Assembly (NCBI GenBank): GCA_947646015.1
Contig: CANSEY010000001.1
Coordinates: 372,001 to 436,000, forward strand
Direction: 5' to 3'
From: an uncultured Bacteroides sp.
Lineage (GTDB): Bacteria > Bacteroidota > Bacteroidia > Bacteroidales > Bacteroidaceae
DNA length: 64,000 nt
In this document: one piece after another, positions 6,927 to 15,951 of the stretch
How the letters are laid out: each line of letters begins with the position of its first letter
Numbering within the stretch: the stretch's first letter is position 1
Notes under the pieces: generated by a model
Databases searched by the model: none
Told to the model about the DNA's origin: nothing
Seen by the model: only the letters and a program-made list of their open reading frames with translations
Translations under genes and position numbers: made by a program

Positions 6927-8150
6927 ATGAAGATTAGAAATTTGATGCTGGCACTTGCCGGCACTGCACTCGTATTTTCTGCATGCGAAAAAGATCCGAA
7001 CCCTAAAGTCCCGACCACCGATGCCAACATCGCTCTGGCAACCATCCTGCCCAATCCCGACGGAATGACAGGAGCAGCTTACCTGCAACTGATCCGTGAC
7101 GAGTTTCCACAAAATACAAATAACAACAACGGAATTCCCATTCCGTACGGAGGATCATACCCGATTATCGAAGGGAACGATATTTTCGTTTTTCCGGGAT
7201 ACATGGGCGATAGCAAGAACGAGTTAGTGAAATATACACGGAACAACGGGCAGCTGTCAAGAACGGGAACAATGAAATTGCCACCCAACTCTTCCGCCAC
7301 CAATATCGTTTTTGCGTCTACCGGCAAAGCTTATCTATCCATGGCAGGATTAGGCAAGATCACTATCTTCGATCCCACTACCATGACACAGCAAGGAGAG
7401 ATAGACCTGACTTCATTAGGAGTATCCGACAGCAATCCGGATCCATCCGCCATGTTACTGCGCGACGGACTCCTATTCGTAGGCCTCAGCCAGATGGTGG
7501 GTGGATGGATTCCCCCACAGGATCGCCCGTACAGCGACATTGCCATCATTGACACCCAAACGGATAAGTTGCTGAAAATGATAACAGACAAGACCAGCGG
7601 CATCTCTATGCCAACCCGCCCAATCGACCGCTATTCCATCTTCATGGACGAGAAGAAAGACATCTACATTTCGTGTATGGGAGGCTTTGGTATGGTCAAA
7701 GGGCATAATGCCGGAGTTCTGCGTATCAAAGCCGGAGAAACGGAGTTCGACCCGACTTATCAATGGACAATCACAGGAGCCGCCATCAGCGGAGAAGAAA
7801 AGACTGCCGGATTTATCTCCGCCATCCGGTATGTAGGTAATGGAAAAGCGTATGCTTACATCAATATGCCGGGTTACTACAAACCGGGAGAACAAGGACA
7901 CACAGCCATCGCCGATCTTGCAGTGGAAATAGATCTGTACAATAAAACCATGAAAAAAGTGCAAGGACTTGACTTGTCCAACGGTTTCGGGGTTATGCTT
8001 TCCCTTTATAAAGGGAGTATGTTGATAGGTAACTCATCGGCTAAAGCAAAAGGTATCTACTCACTGGATATACAGACAGGTGAAGTGTCTAAAGAACCGA
8101 TACTGACCACGGTAGGCAATCCGATATTATGTTACTATTTTGAAAAATAA
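6927..8150 (+). CDS. DUF4374 surface lipoprotein, XusB-like
   Basis: A 407-residue lipoprotein. The lipobox LVFSAC places the lipidated Cys at residue 20, followed by EKDPN, an acidic tail compatible with Bacteroides surface export. The body has repeating beta-strand segments with glycine turns (e.g. ATNIVFASTGKAYLSMAG, YSDIAIIDTQTDKLLKMI), as in a beta-propeller. DUF4374 proteins sit beside TonB receptors in Bacteroidetes iron loci, and the characterised example XusB binds ferric enterobactin at the cell surface. Here it would hand substrate to the receptor encoded 33 bp upstream, in the same transcript. Substrate specificity is inferred. Confidence 0.8.
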   Translation: MKIRNLMLALAGTALVFSACEKDPNPKVPTTDANIALATILPNPDGMTGAAYLQLIRDEFPQNTNNNNGIPIPYGGSYPIIEGNDIFVFPGYMGDSKNELVKYTRNNGQLSRTGTMKLPPNSSATNIVFASTGKAYLSMAGLGKITIFDPTTMTQQGEIDLTSLGVSDSNPDPSAMLLRDGLLFVGLSQMVGGWIPPQDRPYSDIAIIDTQTDKLLKMITDKTSGISMPTRPIDRYSIFMDEKKDIYISCMGGFGMVKGHNAGVLRIKAGETEFDPTYQWTITGAAISGEEKTAGFISAIRYVGNGKAYAYINMPGYYKPGEQGHTAIADLAVEIDLYNKTMKKVQGLDLSNGFGVMLSLYKGSMLIGNSSAKAKGIYSLDIQTGEVSKEPILTTVGNPILCYYFEK

Positions 8151-8212
8151 GGATAGTCACCTTTGGATGATTTTAAGAAAGAAGTGCTCTTGCAGGATAC
8201 ACAGAGTTACCG

Positions 8213-8220
8213 TATCTTTG
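8213..8220 (+). promoter_or_regulatory. Bacteroides -7 box of the DUF4250 gene
   Basis: TATCTTTG (TAnnTTTG) 25 bp upstream of ATG 8246, with a TTGC about 20 bp further upstream. Confidence 0.6.
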
Positions 8221-8245
8221 CAGCCGTTTTAAAAAAAGAATAATT

Positions 8246-8422
8246 ATGGAACTTCCTGAAGATCCGATGATGCTGTTTAGCGTCATCAACATGAAACTTC
8301 GCGATTGCTATGCATCGCTCGACGAACTCTGTGAAGATATGAATATCAGCAAGGACATACTGATCGGAAAACTGGAATCGATCGGGTTCGAATACAATGC
8401 CGAACAAAATAAGTTCTGGTAA
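8246..8422 (+). CDS. DUF4250 domain protein (58 aa)
   Basis: A short complete gene (ATG 8246, TAA 8420-8422) starting MELPEDPMMLFSVINMKLRD and ending FEYNAEQNKFW. This matches the DUF4250 pattern (LPxDPxxLxSxxNMKLRD...LCEDxxxxxxxIxxKLxxIGYxYNxExNxF), a family of about 60 residues widespread in Bacteroidetes and Firmicutes. The middle (CYASLDELCEDMNISKDILI) looks like a winged-helix or HTH-like fold. The cellular role is unknown. It has its own promoter just upstream, so it is probably transcribed alone and not as part of the iron-uptake operon. Confidence 0.9.
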   Translation: MELPEDPMMLFSVINMKLRDCYASLDELCEDMNISKDILIGKLESIGFEYNAEQNKFW

Positions 8423-8617
8423 ATGTGCCATATACCTGAAATCGCCACAGATTGAAAGTATGTCGAAACTCGCACTCATCACAGCTTACACGGATTTATA
8501 CTAATAAATATCATTAGCTATCAATAGGTTAAATTCGTTCTGTGGAACTCTATGTTACTCTGCAATGAGTTTCGGCACACTCCCAATCTATGGCGAAAAG
8601 GTTATCCCCGCCTTTTA

Positions 8618-10198
8618 TTATTTATTGGTGAAACGGAACCAATTAAAATCGGTATATCCGTCTTCTCCCGCTTTCTCCTTACTAAAATTGAATAAGGCAA
8701 AACGATTGGCAGTCCAGACCAGCCCAAGCCCCATACTAAGTTCATTACCGATGGGAAGGAAATACTTGCCATCGGTACTGTAATAGAAAACGGCACGGAA
8801 ACCTACATCCATCACACGGGCACGTATCCATATTTTGTTCCCTTCAAAACGATCGATTGTTTCAATCGTTTGACCATCATTACACATTACAATTTTCTTT
8901 TCACCATTAGTCTGCTCTACAGCCACATAGGCATAGGGGAATTCAAATACACCGAAACCGGCTACATTTCCGTCTTTCAGTCCGGAGACATCCAGTTCGA
9001 CTGTTGCTTCGGAAGAAGGTCCCTGTACCCTCTGGGTCAATGTATTGCGGGCTGTCTTCAACGATTCGGCATACGAGGCTTTCAGTCGCATATGTCCTTT
9101 CCGTTCCTTCAGGGACCAACGGCTATTGTCCGGATTATGGTTCCACTGCCATTGAAGTCCGAGCGAAGATGTATTGAATTCATCCGTTGTGGCAGGAGAA
9201 GCGAACGGATAGGTCTTTCCGACCTCAGGTTTCGGATAGGTAATAATGTCTTTACCACCACTGCCAAGCATCGGCCATCCATCTACCCATTTCACCGGTA
9301 CCAAATGAGGTACACGCCCGATAGGGCCTCTGTCTTGCATGATAATAAACCACCAGTCACCATTCTTCAACTGCACCATCCCCCCCTGATGCAAACCGTT
9401 GGGGGGATAAGAACCGGAATCATTCATGATCAGTTTATGTTCGTAGGGTCCATAGATGTTATCGGAACGCAGACATATTTGCCAGCCTTCGGTTCCACCG
9501 GCCGGACAAGTGAGATAATACTTCCCGTTGATCTTATAAGCATGGGCACCTTCCATGCCATAGCCTCCTCCGAATTCATGGGCATTCTTAAATCGCTTAT
9601 CCCATATCTTCACTTTCTCTCCCTTCACAGATTTAGCATCGGAAGCCAGCTCTGTAACATACAGTGTCCCTTGTCCGTGGAAAACATATACTTTGCCATC
9701 GTCATCGAACAGTAATCCCGGATCATACAGGTATTCCGGAAAGATAGTCCGTTCCCAAGGGCCTTTCACATCATCGGCAATGCAAATGGAAAAGTGCCCG
9801 GGGCCCTCTCCTTCCCAAGAAGGAGTGCAAAAGCCAACATAGAATTTACCGTTATGATGACGGATAGTGGCAGCCCATGATCCACGCAGATAACGATCGC
9901 CCCCCTTCAAATCATAGCGTGCATCTTCATCGTATCGGTCGACAGCATACCCTGCCATCTTCCAATTTACCAAATCTTTCGATGTGGCAATGGGACAACC
10001 GGGAACATAATGCATACTTGTGGAGACAAAATAGAAGTCATCGCCCACCCGGATCACATCCGGATCAGGCCAATCACCCCACATAATAGGATTAGTAAAC
10101 GTCCCATTTCCATTATCCGGATTCCAAACCGGAGCTTGTGCATGGATACTACATAAAGGCAACATCCATGCAATCAATACATACAAATATTTTTTCAT
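8618..10198 (-). CDS. GH43 glycoside hydrolase (beta-xylosidase / alpha-L-arabinofuranosidase type)
   Basis: A 526-residue secreted enzyme. The start is set at MKKYLYVLIAW because a normal signal peptide follows (cleavage near SIHAQ); the frame opens eight codons earlier. The five-bladed propeller has the GH43 catalytic trio: Asp45 (WPDPDVI, base), Asp159 (YDPGLLFD, pKa modulator) and Glu216 (GMEGAH, acid). Residues from about 330 form the beta-sandwich C-terminal domain common in xylosidase/arabinofuranosidase subfamilies. It should remove terminal pentoses from a glycan. It is the last gene of the minus-strand polysaccharide locus, 11 bp after the GH35 gene. The exact subfamily and linkage cannot be read from the sequence. 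Confidence 0.9.
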   Translation of the reverse strand: MKKYLYVLIAWMLPLCSIHAQAPVWNPDNGNGTFTNPIMWGDWPDPDVIRVGDDFYFVSTSMHYVPGCPIATSKDLVNWKMAGYAVDRYDEDARYDLKGGDRYLRGSWAATIRHHNGKFYVGFCTPSWEGEGPGHFSICIADDVKGPWERTIFPEYLYDPGLLFDDDGKVYVFHGQGTLYVTELASDAKSVKGEKVKIWDKRFKNAHEFGGGYGMEGAHAYKINGKYYLTCPAGGTEGWQICLRSDNIYGPYEHKLIMNDSGSYPPNGLHQGGMVQLKNGDWWFIIMQDRGPIGRVPHLVPVKWVDGWPMLGSGGKDIITYPKPEVGKTYPFASPATTDEFNTSSLGLQWQWNHNPDNSRWSLKERKGHMRLKASYAESLKTARNTLTQRVQGPSSEATVELDVSGLKDGNVAGFGVFEFPYAYVAVEQTNGEKKIVMCNDGQTIETIDRFEGNKIWIRARVMDVGFRAVFYYSTDGKYFLPIGNELSMGLGLVWTANRFALFNFSKEKAGEDGYTDFNWFRFTNK

Positions 10199-10209
10199 GA
10201 CAGCTCTTA

Positions 10210-13005
10210 TTATTTCATACATTCGACATCCTCTGTATAAGGAGCCACCTCAGCGCCAAACAGGCAGGCACCTTTCGTTTCGGACTGACGTAATCCAAGT
10301 ATTATCACATTCTTTTCTCCGGCACGTAACCAACACTCCGGAAGATAGAACTCTCGTTGCGGCCCCTCTTCCCAATAGCGTCCGATATTGTGTCCGTTCA
10401 ACCACATATATCCCGTTCCGGTAGCATTTACAATCAACTTCCAGGGAATCCATACCGAAGGATTTTTCCGGGGCATATTGAATTCGAGACGATACCAGGT
10501 AAGCAATGCATCCCGTCCGCCATCGACTGTTCCGGTTAGCTCTCCTTTACGCACCAAAGGATAATCGGCTGATAACTTCACAACAGACCAGCCCTCTGTG
10601 CTTCCCGTTCCCAAATTCCAGTCCTGACAGATTCCTCCGAGATCGGTGGAAACTTCCCAGTTCAGCTTCTTGATCACCTCGAACTCCTGTTTTAAACGGA
10701 CTCCCTTGAGCAGACCACCTGCCCCGCTCCGGTTACTCACCACCATAGCTATCTCATTATCGCCCTCGTGAATGAAAGGGGCCACATTGATTACATAAGG
10801 TTTATCCCACTCTTCGTGCGTACCTACTTCCACACCATTCACCCATAAGGTCCCGGCATCATCTATACAACCAAATTCAAGGACAGTCATCCCTTCACGA
10901 ATCATTTCTGGTGTCCAGCGGATACATGTACGATAGACGGCACAACCGGCTTTCTCCTGTAAAATCCAGGCAGCAGGCCATTTCGGTTTCTCCAATCCGG
11001 CAATTTGCAAGGTAGCCAGGTTATCAATCGTTTGCTGATCGAGCAGAATTTTTTCCCACCCCGCATCTTCAGCAAATACAGCGGGCATCAAACGGGGCTC
11101 GTCCGTTCCGACAGATTTTACAAACCATTCTTCAATAGGCTGAATACCTGTCTGCCTGCGTCCGAAACCGGCCTGCTTGACTCCGCTTAATTCCTCCATC
11201 GGACGGTATCCGTGAGCATGCCCCCGGTTCTCGTAAATGGCAATGATCTCGTTAACGCCTTTGTGTAAAAGCCCGGATACGATAAAAGTATTGTCCAGCT
11301 CGTCCTTCGATACACGCTCAGCAAATTCCCCATTCACGCGGACGTAAACAGGATCACCGGTGAAGAGTTCAAAAACCAGCGAACCATAGCGGTCAACTTC
11401 TTTCTGGGTAAGATTCACCTGACTACGATACATTGAATAACGGCAATCATTGACTCCCAACTCGGGAAGAGATTTACCTTTACGCAACGGTATCCAGTCT
11501 CCACGAAAGTCTTCGTCTTTCCGCCAGACATCTGTAATAGTGATAGGTAAGGGTAAAGCGACCGGACGTTCCGGCAAAGTTTGTTCACGCGGATACCACT
11601 CCACCATATCAGTTCCGGCGTGCACCACCAGTAACTTACTATCCAAAGCTGCCAACTGACAATCTATCCTCATGGGTTTCCCTTCAACAGTCAGGTTGAC
11701 TAATTGACGGAATGCCTGTTTTTTATCACGATTCAACAGAAAGACAAACAAAGTTCCGTCGGCAGCCCGGCGAATCCCAATAGTCAGGTTATCGGCTCCT
11801 TGCACATCGAACCGGACAGGCCGACTTCTGACAAGCAGTCCCCCGAACTTATCGACCACCTCACCAATTCCTTTCACTGCAGCGTATTTCTCACCGACCC
11901 CTCCGTTTTCCTTTAGCGGAGCTCCATAATCATAAGTAGTAGTCATACGACGGGCTCCCCATCCGGCAAAATGAGTACCGCCAAAGAACATATAATAATT
12001 CAATCCGGTAGAACCACCCGCCATAGCCATCAAAGCCATCCCCCGAGCATGACGTCCGTCCAGATAACTGTCTTCACTCAGACGCCCACCGACGGTAGAG
12101 AACCAGCCACCTTGCAACTCGCACACAAATGCAGGTGCATTGGGTTGTTCGGCCTTTAACTTCTCTATACGCGATTTAGCCTCGTGCATATTCCACCATA
12201 CATATTGATTATCCATGTCAAACAGCTGGCTGATCACCGGATCATGAGAACCGCGCACTTCGGGAGTCACACAAGTAAAAAGAGGGACATCAATGCCATT
12301 TCGGATGCAAGCATCCGAAAGTACCCGCAGAAATTCTTCCTTTTTCTCGGACTCCATATCAAAGTAAATGTATTCATTCTCCAATTGTACCATTATGATA
12401 CCCTTCTCACCCGGTTGCTTACGAGTGAGTTGTTCCTCACTAAATACCCGGCAAACAGCATTGTACCAATGCTCCGACCATTTCATGTGCTCAGGATGGT
12501 TGCTCCGAAGCCAGAAACTGGTATCATAGCTGTCCGGGCAAAATCTGGCAAGCCAGCGCGGATAAGCACCACCGGCCCACTCGGCACAAATAAAAGGACC
12601 GGGACGGACAATGGTATACAATCCGAACTCTTCATGTGCCATATGCAGCCATGCTTTCAGATCATCAAAATTGCATTGCGAATAGTCGTCCACACTCTTC
12701 GGCATATTCCGTTCATGCCAATTCCAGGGGACATAGGTTTCCACAGTATTGAATCCGGCTTCTTTTATCTTCCGGAAGCGGTCACGCCACAATTCCTGCG
12801 GGCAACGGAAGTAATGGAACGCAGCACTGAGTATAAAAATATCCTTTCCTTCGATAGTAAAACAATCTTTATCATATTTCACCCGGTCGGGATGGAAAAA
12901 TTGCTTCTCCGGCAAGGTCTGTGCCTCCACAGTGAAATGTACTATCATTCCTAACAGAATGGATAGAGTCAAACTTCGATAATTCATATTCATTACTTTT
13001 TTCAT
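10210..13005 (-). CDS. GH35 beta-galactosidase
   Basis: A 931-residue secreted enzyme with a signal peptide ending near VEAQ. The N-terminal TIM barrel carries GH35 signatures: SAAFHYFRCPQELWRDR, RPGPFICAEWAGG, the acid/base Glu211 in QLENEY, and the nucleophile Glu296 in VCELQGGW. The C-terminal half has jelly-roll domains ending with YMWLNGHNIGRYWEEGPQ, typical of GH35. It should release terminal beta-galactose in the periplasm. Its ATG directly abuts the stop of the upstream GH2 gene (13005/13006), so the two are cotranscribed. Met5 or Met7 are alternative starts. It has the same operon context as the GH43 gene. Confidence 0.92.
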   Translation of the reverse strand: MKKVMNMNYRSLTLSILLGMIVHFTVEAQTLPEKQFFHPDRVKYDKDCFTIEGKDIFILSAAFHYFRCPQELWRDRFRKIKEAGFNTVETYVPWNWHERNMPKSVDDYSQCNFDDLKAWLHMAHEEFGLYTIVRPGPFICAEWAGGAYPRWLARFCPDSYDTSFWLRSNHPEHMKWSEHWYNAVCRVFSEEQLTRKQPGEKGIIMVQLENEYIYFDMESEKKEEFLRVLSDACIRNGIDVPLFTCVTPEVRGSHDPVISQLFDMDNQYVWWNMHEAKSRIEKLKAEQPNAPAFVCELQGGWFSTVGGRLSEDSYLDGRHARGMALMAMAGGSTGLNYYMFFGGTHFAGWGARRMTTTYDYGAPLKENGGVGEKYAAVKGIGEVVDKFGGLLVRSRPVRFDVQGADNLTIGIRRAADGTLFVFLLNRDKKQAFRQLVNLTVEGKPMRIDCQLAALDSKLLVVHAGTDMVEWYPREQTLPERPVALPLPITITDVWRKDEDFRGDWIPLRKGKSLPELGVNDCRYSMYRSQVNLTQKEVDRYGSLVFELFTGDPVYVRVNGEFAERVSKDELDNTFIVSGLLHKGVNEIIAIYENRGHAHGYRPMEELSGVKQAGFGRRQTGIQPIEEWFVKSVGTDEPRLMPAVFAEDAGWEKILLDQQTIDNLATLQIAGLEKPKWPAAWILQEKAGCAVYRTCIRWTPEMIREGMTVLEFGCIDDAGTLWVNGVEVGTHEEWDKPYVINVAPFIHEGDNEIAMVVSNRSGAGGLLKGVRLKQEFEVIKKLNWEVSTDLGGICQDWNLGTGSTEGWSVVKLSADYPLVRKGELTGTVDGGRDALLTWYRLEFNMPRKNPSVWIPWKLIVNATGTGYMWLNGHNIGRYWEEGPQREFYLPECWLRAGEKNVIILGLRQSETKGACLFGAEVAPYTEDVECMK

Positions 13006-15933
13006 TTATTGATACAATGTAACTTCAGCCAATCCGGCTGCTCCCTCCGAGCTTTTCTCAATGGTAAGGCGCATATATTTCAGTTCCTTACCGATCTGCA
13101 CAGGCTTAAAATCCCATCCGGTACATTCTCGTTCGTATAGAGTCTCCCAACTCTTTCCGTCGATAGAAATTTCGACTTTATGGGTATAAGTAGAACTATC
13201 CTTCTGAAAACGAATCCGACTGGCAAACACATTCACAGATCGTTCCAATTCAAGTAGAACGATCTGGGGCTGAGATTCATCATCAGCAATCCACCATGAA
13301 AAATCATCTCCATCTGTAATATGAGAAGCCTCATAGCGTTTCTGTTCCGAAGTAGCCTCAACCCGAACCACTTTTAACGGAGTTTTTGTACGGATGACGT
13401 TTTCCCAAGCAGTAGCCTTTACAACAACTCCCTCTTCTTCATCTCCGGAATAGGGAACGTGATACCCTTCAGGTACAAATACCCCGTCGTATCTCCGGGT
13501 TACAATTTCCCGGGTGTCCCCCCGGAGTCCGTCTGCCGTAACCGAAATATGAATTTTACCGGGACGACAAGTCGTTCGTATCAGCGCATATCCTACTCCG
13601 CCTTCCACCAACTGGGGATTAATCCCGATACGCTCTATTCCATCCCCGATCAGACTTCCCTCACCGGATACGGAAATATGTATTTGGACATCCGATGTAT
13701 TGACAAGAGTACCATTTGAATCACAGACCTTAAAGTAGACAGGAATCATATCCGATCCGTCCGCCACAGGTTGTATATTCTCTTCCTTCAACCAGATTTT
13801 GACCTGTCGAGGTTGTTCCGGAGTGCGTACACTGTGGGTAGCAACGACTTTTCCATCTACTATCCCTTCTGCCACTAATTCACCGGCCTCATAAGTACCG
13901 GCATTAAAAACATAACAGGGACTCCCACCTTTTTCTACAATGGAACGATAGAGAGGAGTACGCTCCTTACGCATCTGTTTTCCAATCAAATGATGATTAC
14001 GGAAAAGGCGTACTTCGTCACAATTGGAAAATACGGTGATCTCATTTACTGACGAAACATAACGTGAAGCAGTGTTTTGTGATGCAATAAATACCATCGG
14101 CCCATCATATAATCCCGGTTGGAATATTCCTTTATCACGCATGCTCTGCATCATATAGTAACTGAACTTAGGATATCTGTTTATATCGACTATCCCACAA
14201 AACATGGTTTCCTGCTCTGCTCCACGTGCATAATCATTATAACTCCACAAAAAATGTCCTCCCATTCTGGGATTAGCATCAAGCATGCACCAGTCGAAAT
14301 ATCCATGCCCGTTAAGTTGCAAAAAACGCCCTCTGCACTGTTTCAATTGCTCTTCTTCATTTTCCATCAGGCTTACCCTAGGTTTTTCTCCTACTCCGTC
14401 ACCCCACTCACGACAAAACAAAGGTTTCACTGCGATCTGGTCCTCCGGATAATTACTCATCACATCACCGTCTTTTGGAAAACGGGATACCTGTTTATAA
14501 AAAACATCGAAACAGTCTACCCGGTCTGCATGTCCAAAGTAGTCGCCGGCAGTGTACATCTGATCTCCGGGATATTCGGTATGTGCTATAGCATATAGAT
14601 TCCGGGCTATCTCTGCCGGATAGCGGCTTTCATTAAGCGCTGTTTCCCATAGTATGACGGAAGGGTGATTCCTATCCCGACGAATCATTTGCTTCCCAAC
14701 TTCATAAAGACGGGAAATGAATGTAGAATCGTTCTTGAAATACTGCCATCCGGGGATACACTCCACTACCAGCAACCCGTACTTATCACAAGCAGCCAAA
14801 AATGCAGGATCCTGCGGATAATGAGCTGCTCTGACGGCATTGCATCCGCCCCGCTTCAAATCGATCACATCTCTTTCTTGCATAGAATTAGCAGCTGCAT
14901 CTCCTATATGTGCAAATGCCTGATGGCGATTGGCTCCACGCAGATAAAGTGATTCGCCATTAATATAGAAACCTCCGTCGCGGGTATAAGCAATAGTACG
15001 TATACCTATGGATTCAGTATGACAATCTACAACCTTACCGTTTTCAACAATCTCATTTTGCAACGTATACAAGTTTGGATCATAGGGATGCCATAACGAT
15101 GGATGTACTATTTCCAGATTTTGCTCCAGATGAATGGCCTCACCGGCTGACAACCGAAAAGGAGTCAATTGACAGGCCACTATTTTTCCACTCTTATCTA
15201 TCAGTTGTGTACGAAGTTGGGCTTTCCTCTTTCGTTTCCCTTCGTTTCTGACATGAGCCTTAACATGGGTCACGGCTTTTTCTTTTCCGACTACCGGATA
15301 AGTAACAAAGATGCCTCCTCCAGCTACCTCTTCCTCTTCTAAAGCATGAGTGATATGTAACGGATCACTGATAACCATTTCCACATCTCTATAAATCCCG
15401 CTATAGTAATAGAAGTCCATACCTGCCTGTGGTTTTCCAGGAGGTGTAAGTGGATCATATTCGGCAGAAACCCGAACTGCCAGCAGATTGTCCCGGTCCC
15501 AGTTTATCCGGGTAGTAATATCTGTTACAAAACCGACATAACCTCCCCGATGAGCACTAATCTTCTGTCCGTTCAAATAGACTTCACAAGCATTCATGAC
15601 TCCTTCAAACGAAATTTTTATTTGTTTGTCTTTGTATTGTGACGGTACTCTGAAAGTACGTCGATACCACCCGACTCCATCATAAATAATATCTCCTCCA
15701 CAATGCTTCTTCTCTAATTGCATAATATGAGGGATGATAGCTGCTATCCAACCGGAATCATCCAAACCGGGCTGCCCACCGCTTTCAACTTCTCCCCGAT
15801 GAAAAGCCCAACCGGTATTCATGTTCAACACCACTCTTGCCTCTGCCTCCCCTGCCAATGCAGGGAAGGAGCAGAATACAAGCATACTACAGAAAAAAAA
15901 TATCCTGAAAAACATCTCTATTACCTTAACCAT
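13006..15933 (-). CDS. GH2 beta-galactosidase-like enzyme with C-terminal F5/8-type module
   Basis: A 975-residue secreted GH2 enzyme with a signal peptide ending near PALAG. The order is an N-terminal sugar-binding jelly roll (about 40-190, VGWYRRTFRVP), an immunoglobulin-like domain, a TIM barrel with acid/base Glu435 (ETALNES) and nucleophile Glu509 (CREWGDG), extra beta domains, and from about residue 850 an F5/8 type C (CBM32-like) module (SHITDGDDFSWWIADDES). Beta-galactosidase is the likeliest activity, but GH2 also includes glucuronidases, mannosidases and arabinosidases. It follows susD by 18 bp and abuts the GH35 gene, so it belongs to the susCD transcript. Confidence 0.88.
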   Translation of the reverse strand: MVKVIEMFFRIFFFCSMLVFCSFPALAGEAEARVVLNMNTGWAFHRGEVESGGQPGLDDSGWIAAIIPHIMQLEKKHCGGDIIYDGVGWYRRTFRVPSQYKDKQIKISFEGVMNACEVYLNGQKISAHRGGYVGFVTDITTRINWDRDNLLAVRVSAEYDPLTPPGKPQAGMDFYYYSGIYRDVEMVISDPLHITHALEEEEVAGGGIFVTYPVVGKEKAVTHVKAHVRNEGKRKRKAQLRTQLIDKSGKIVACQLTPFRLSAGEAIHLEQNLEIVHPSLWHPYDPNLYTLQNEIVENGKVVDCHTESIGIRTIAYTRDGGFYINGESLYLRGANRHQAFAHIGDAAANSMQERDVIDLKRGGCNAVRAAHYPQDPAFLAACDKYGLLVVECIPGWQYFKNDSTFISRLYEVGKQMIRRDRNHPSVILWETALNESRYPAEIARNLYAIAHTEYPGDQMYTAGDYFGHADRVDCFDVFYKQVSRFPKDGDVMSNYPEDQIAVKPLFCREWGDGVGEKPRVSLMENEEEQLKQCRGRFLQLNGHGYFDWCMLDANPRMGGHFLWSYNDYARGAEQETMFCGIVDINRYPKFSYYMMQSMRDKGIFQPGLYDGPMVFIASQNTASRYVSSVNEITVFSNCDEVRLFRNHHLIGKQMRKERTPLYRSIVEKGGSPCYVFNAGTYEAGELVAEGIVDGKVVATHSVRTPEQPRQVKIWLKEENIQPVADGSDMIPVYFKVCDSNGTLVNTSDVQIHISVSGEGSLIGDGIERIGINPQLVEGGVGYALIRTTCRPGKIHISVTADGLRGDTREIVTRRYDGVFVPEGYHVPYSGDEEEGVVVKATAWENVIRTKTPLKVVRVEATSEQKRYEASHITDGDDFSWWIADDESQPQIVLLELERSVNVFASRIRFQKDSSTYTHKVEISIDGKSWETLYERECTGWDFKPVQIGKELKYMRLTIEKSSEGAAGLAEVTLYQ

Positions 15934-15951
15934 ATATCAAATAGAGAGAAA

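Noticed and set aside
8870-9715. Open frame of 281 codons antisense to the GH43 gene
   Set aside because: The sense strand has all GH43 catalytic motifs; the antisense frame shows no protein features.
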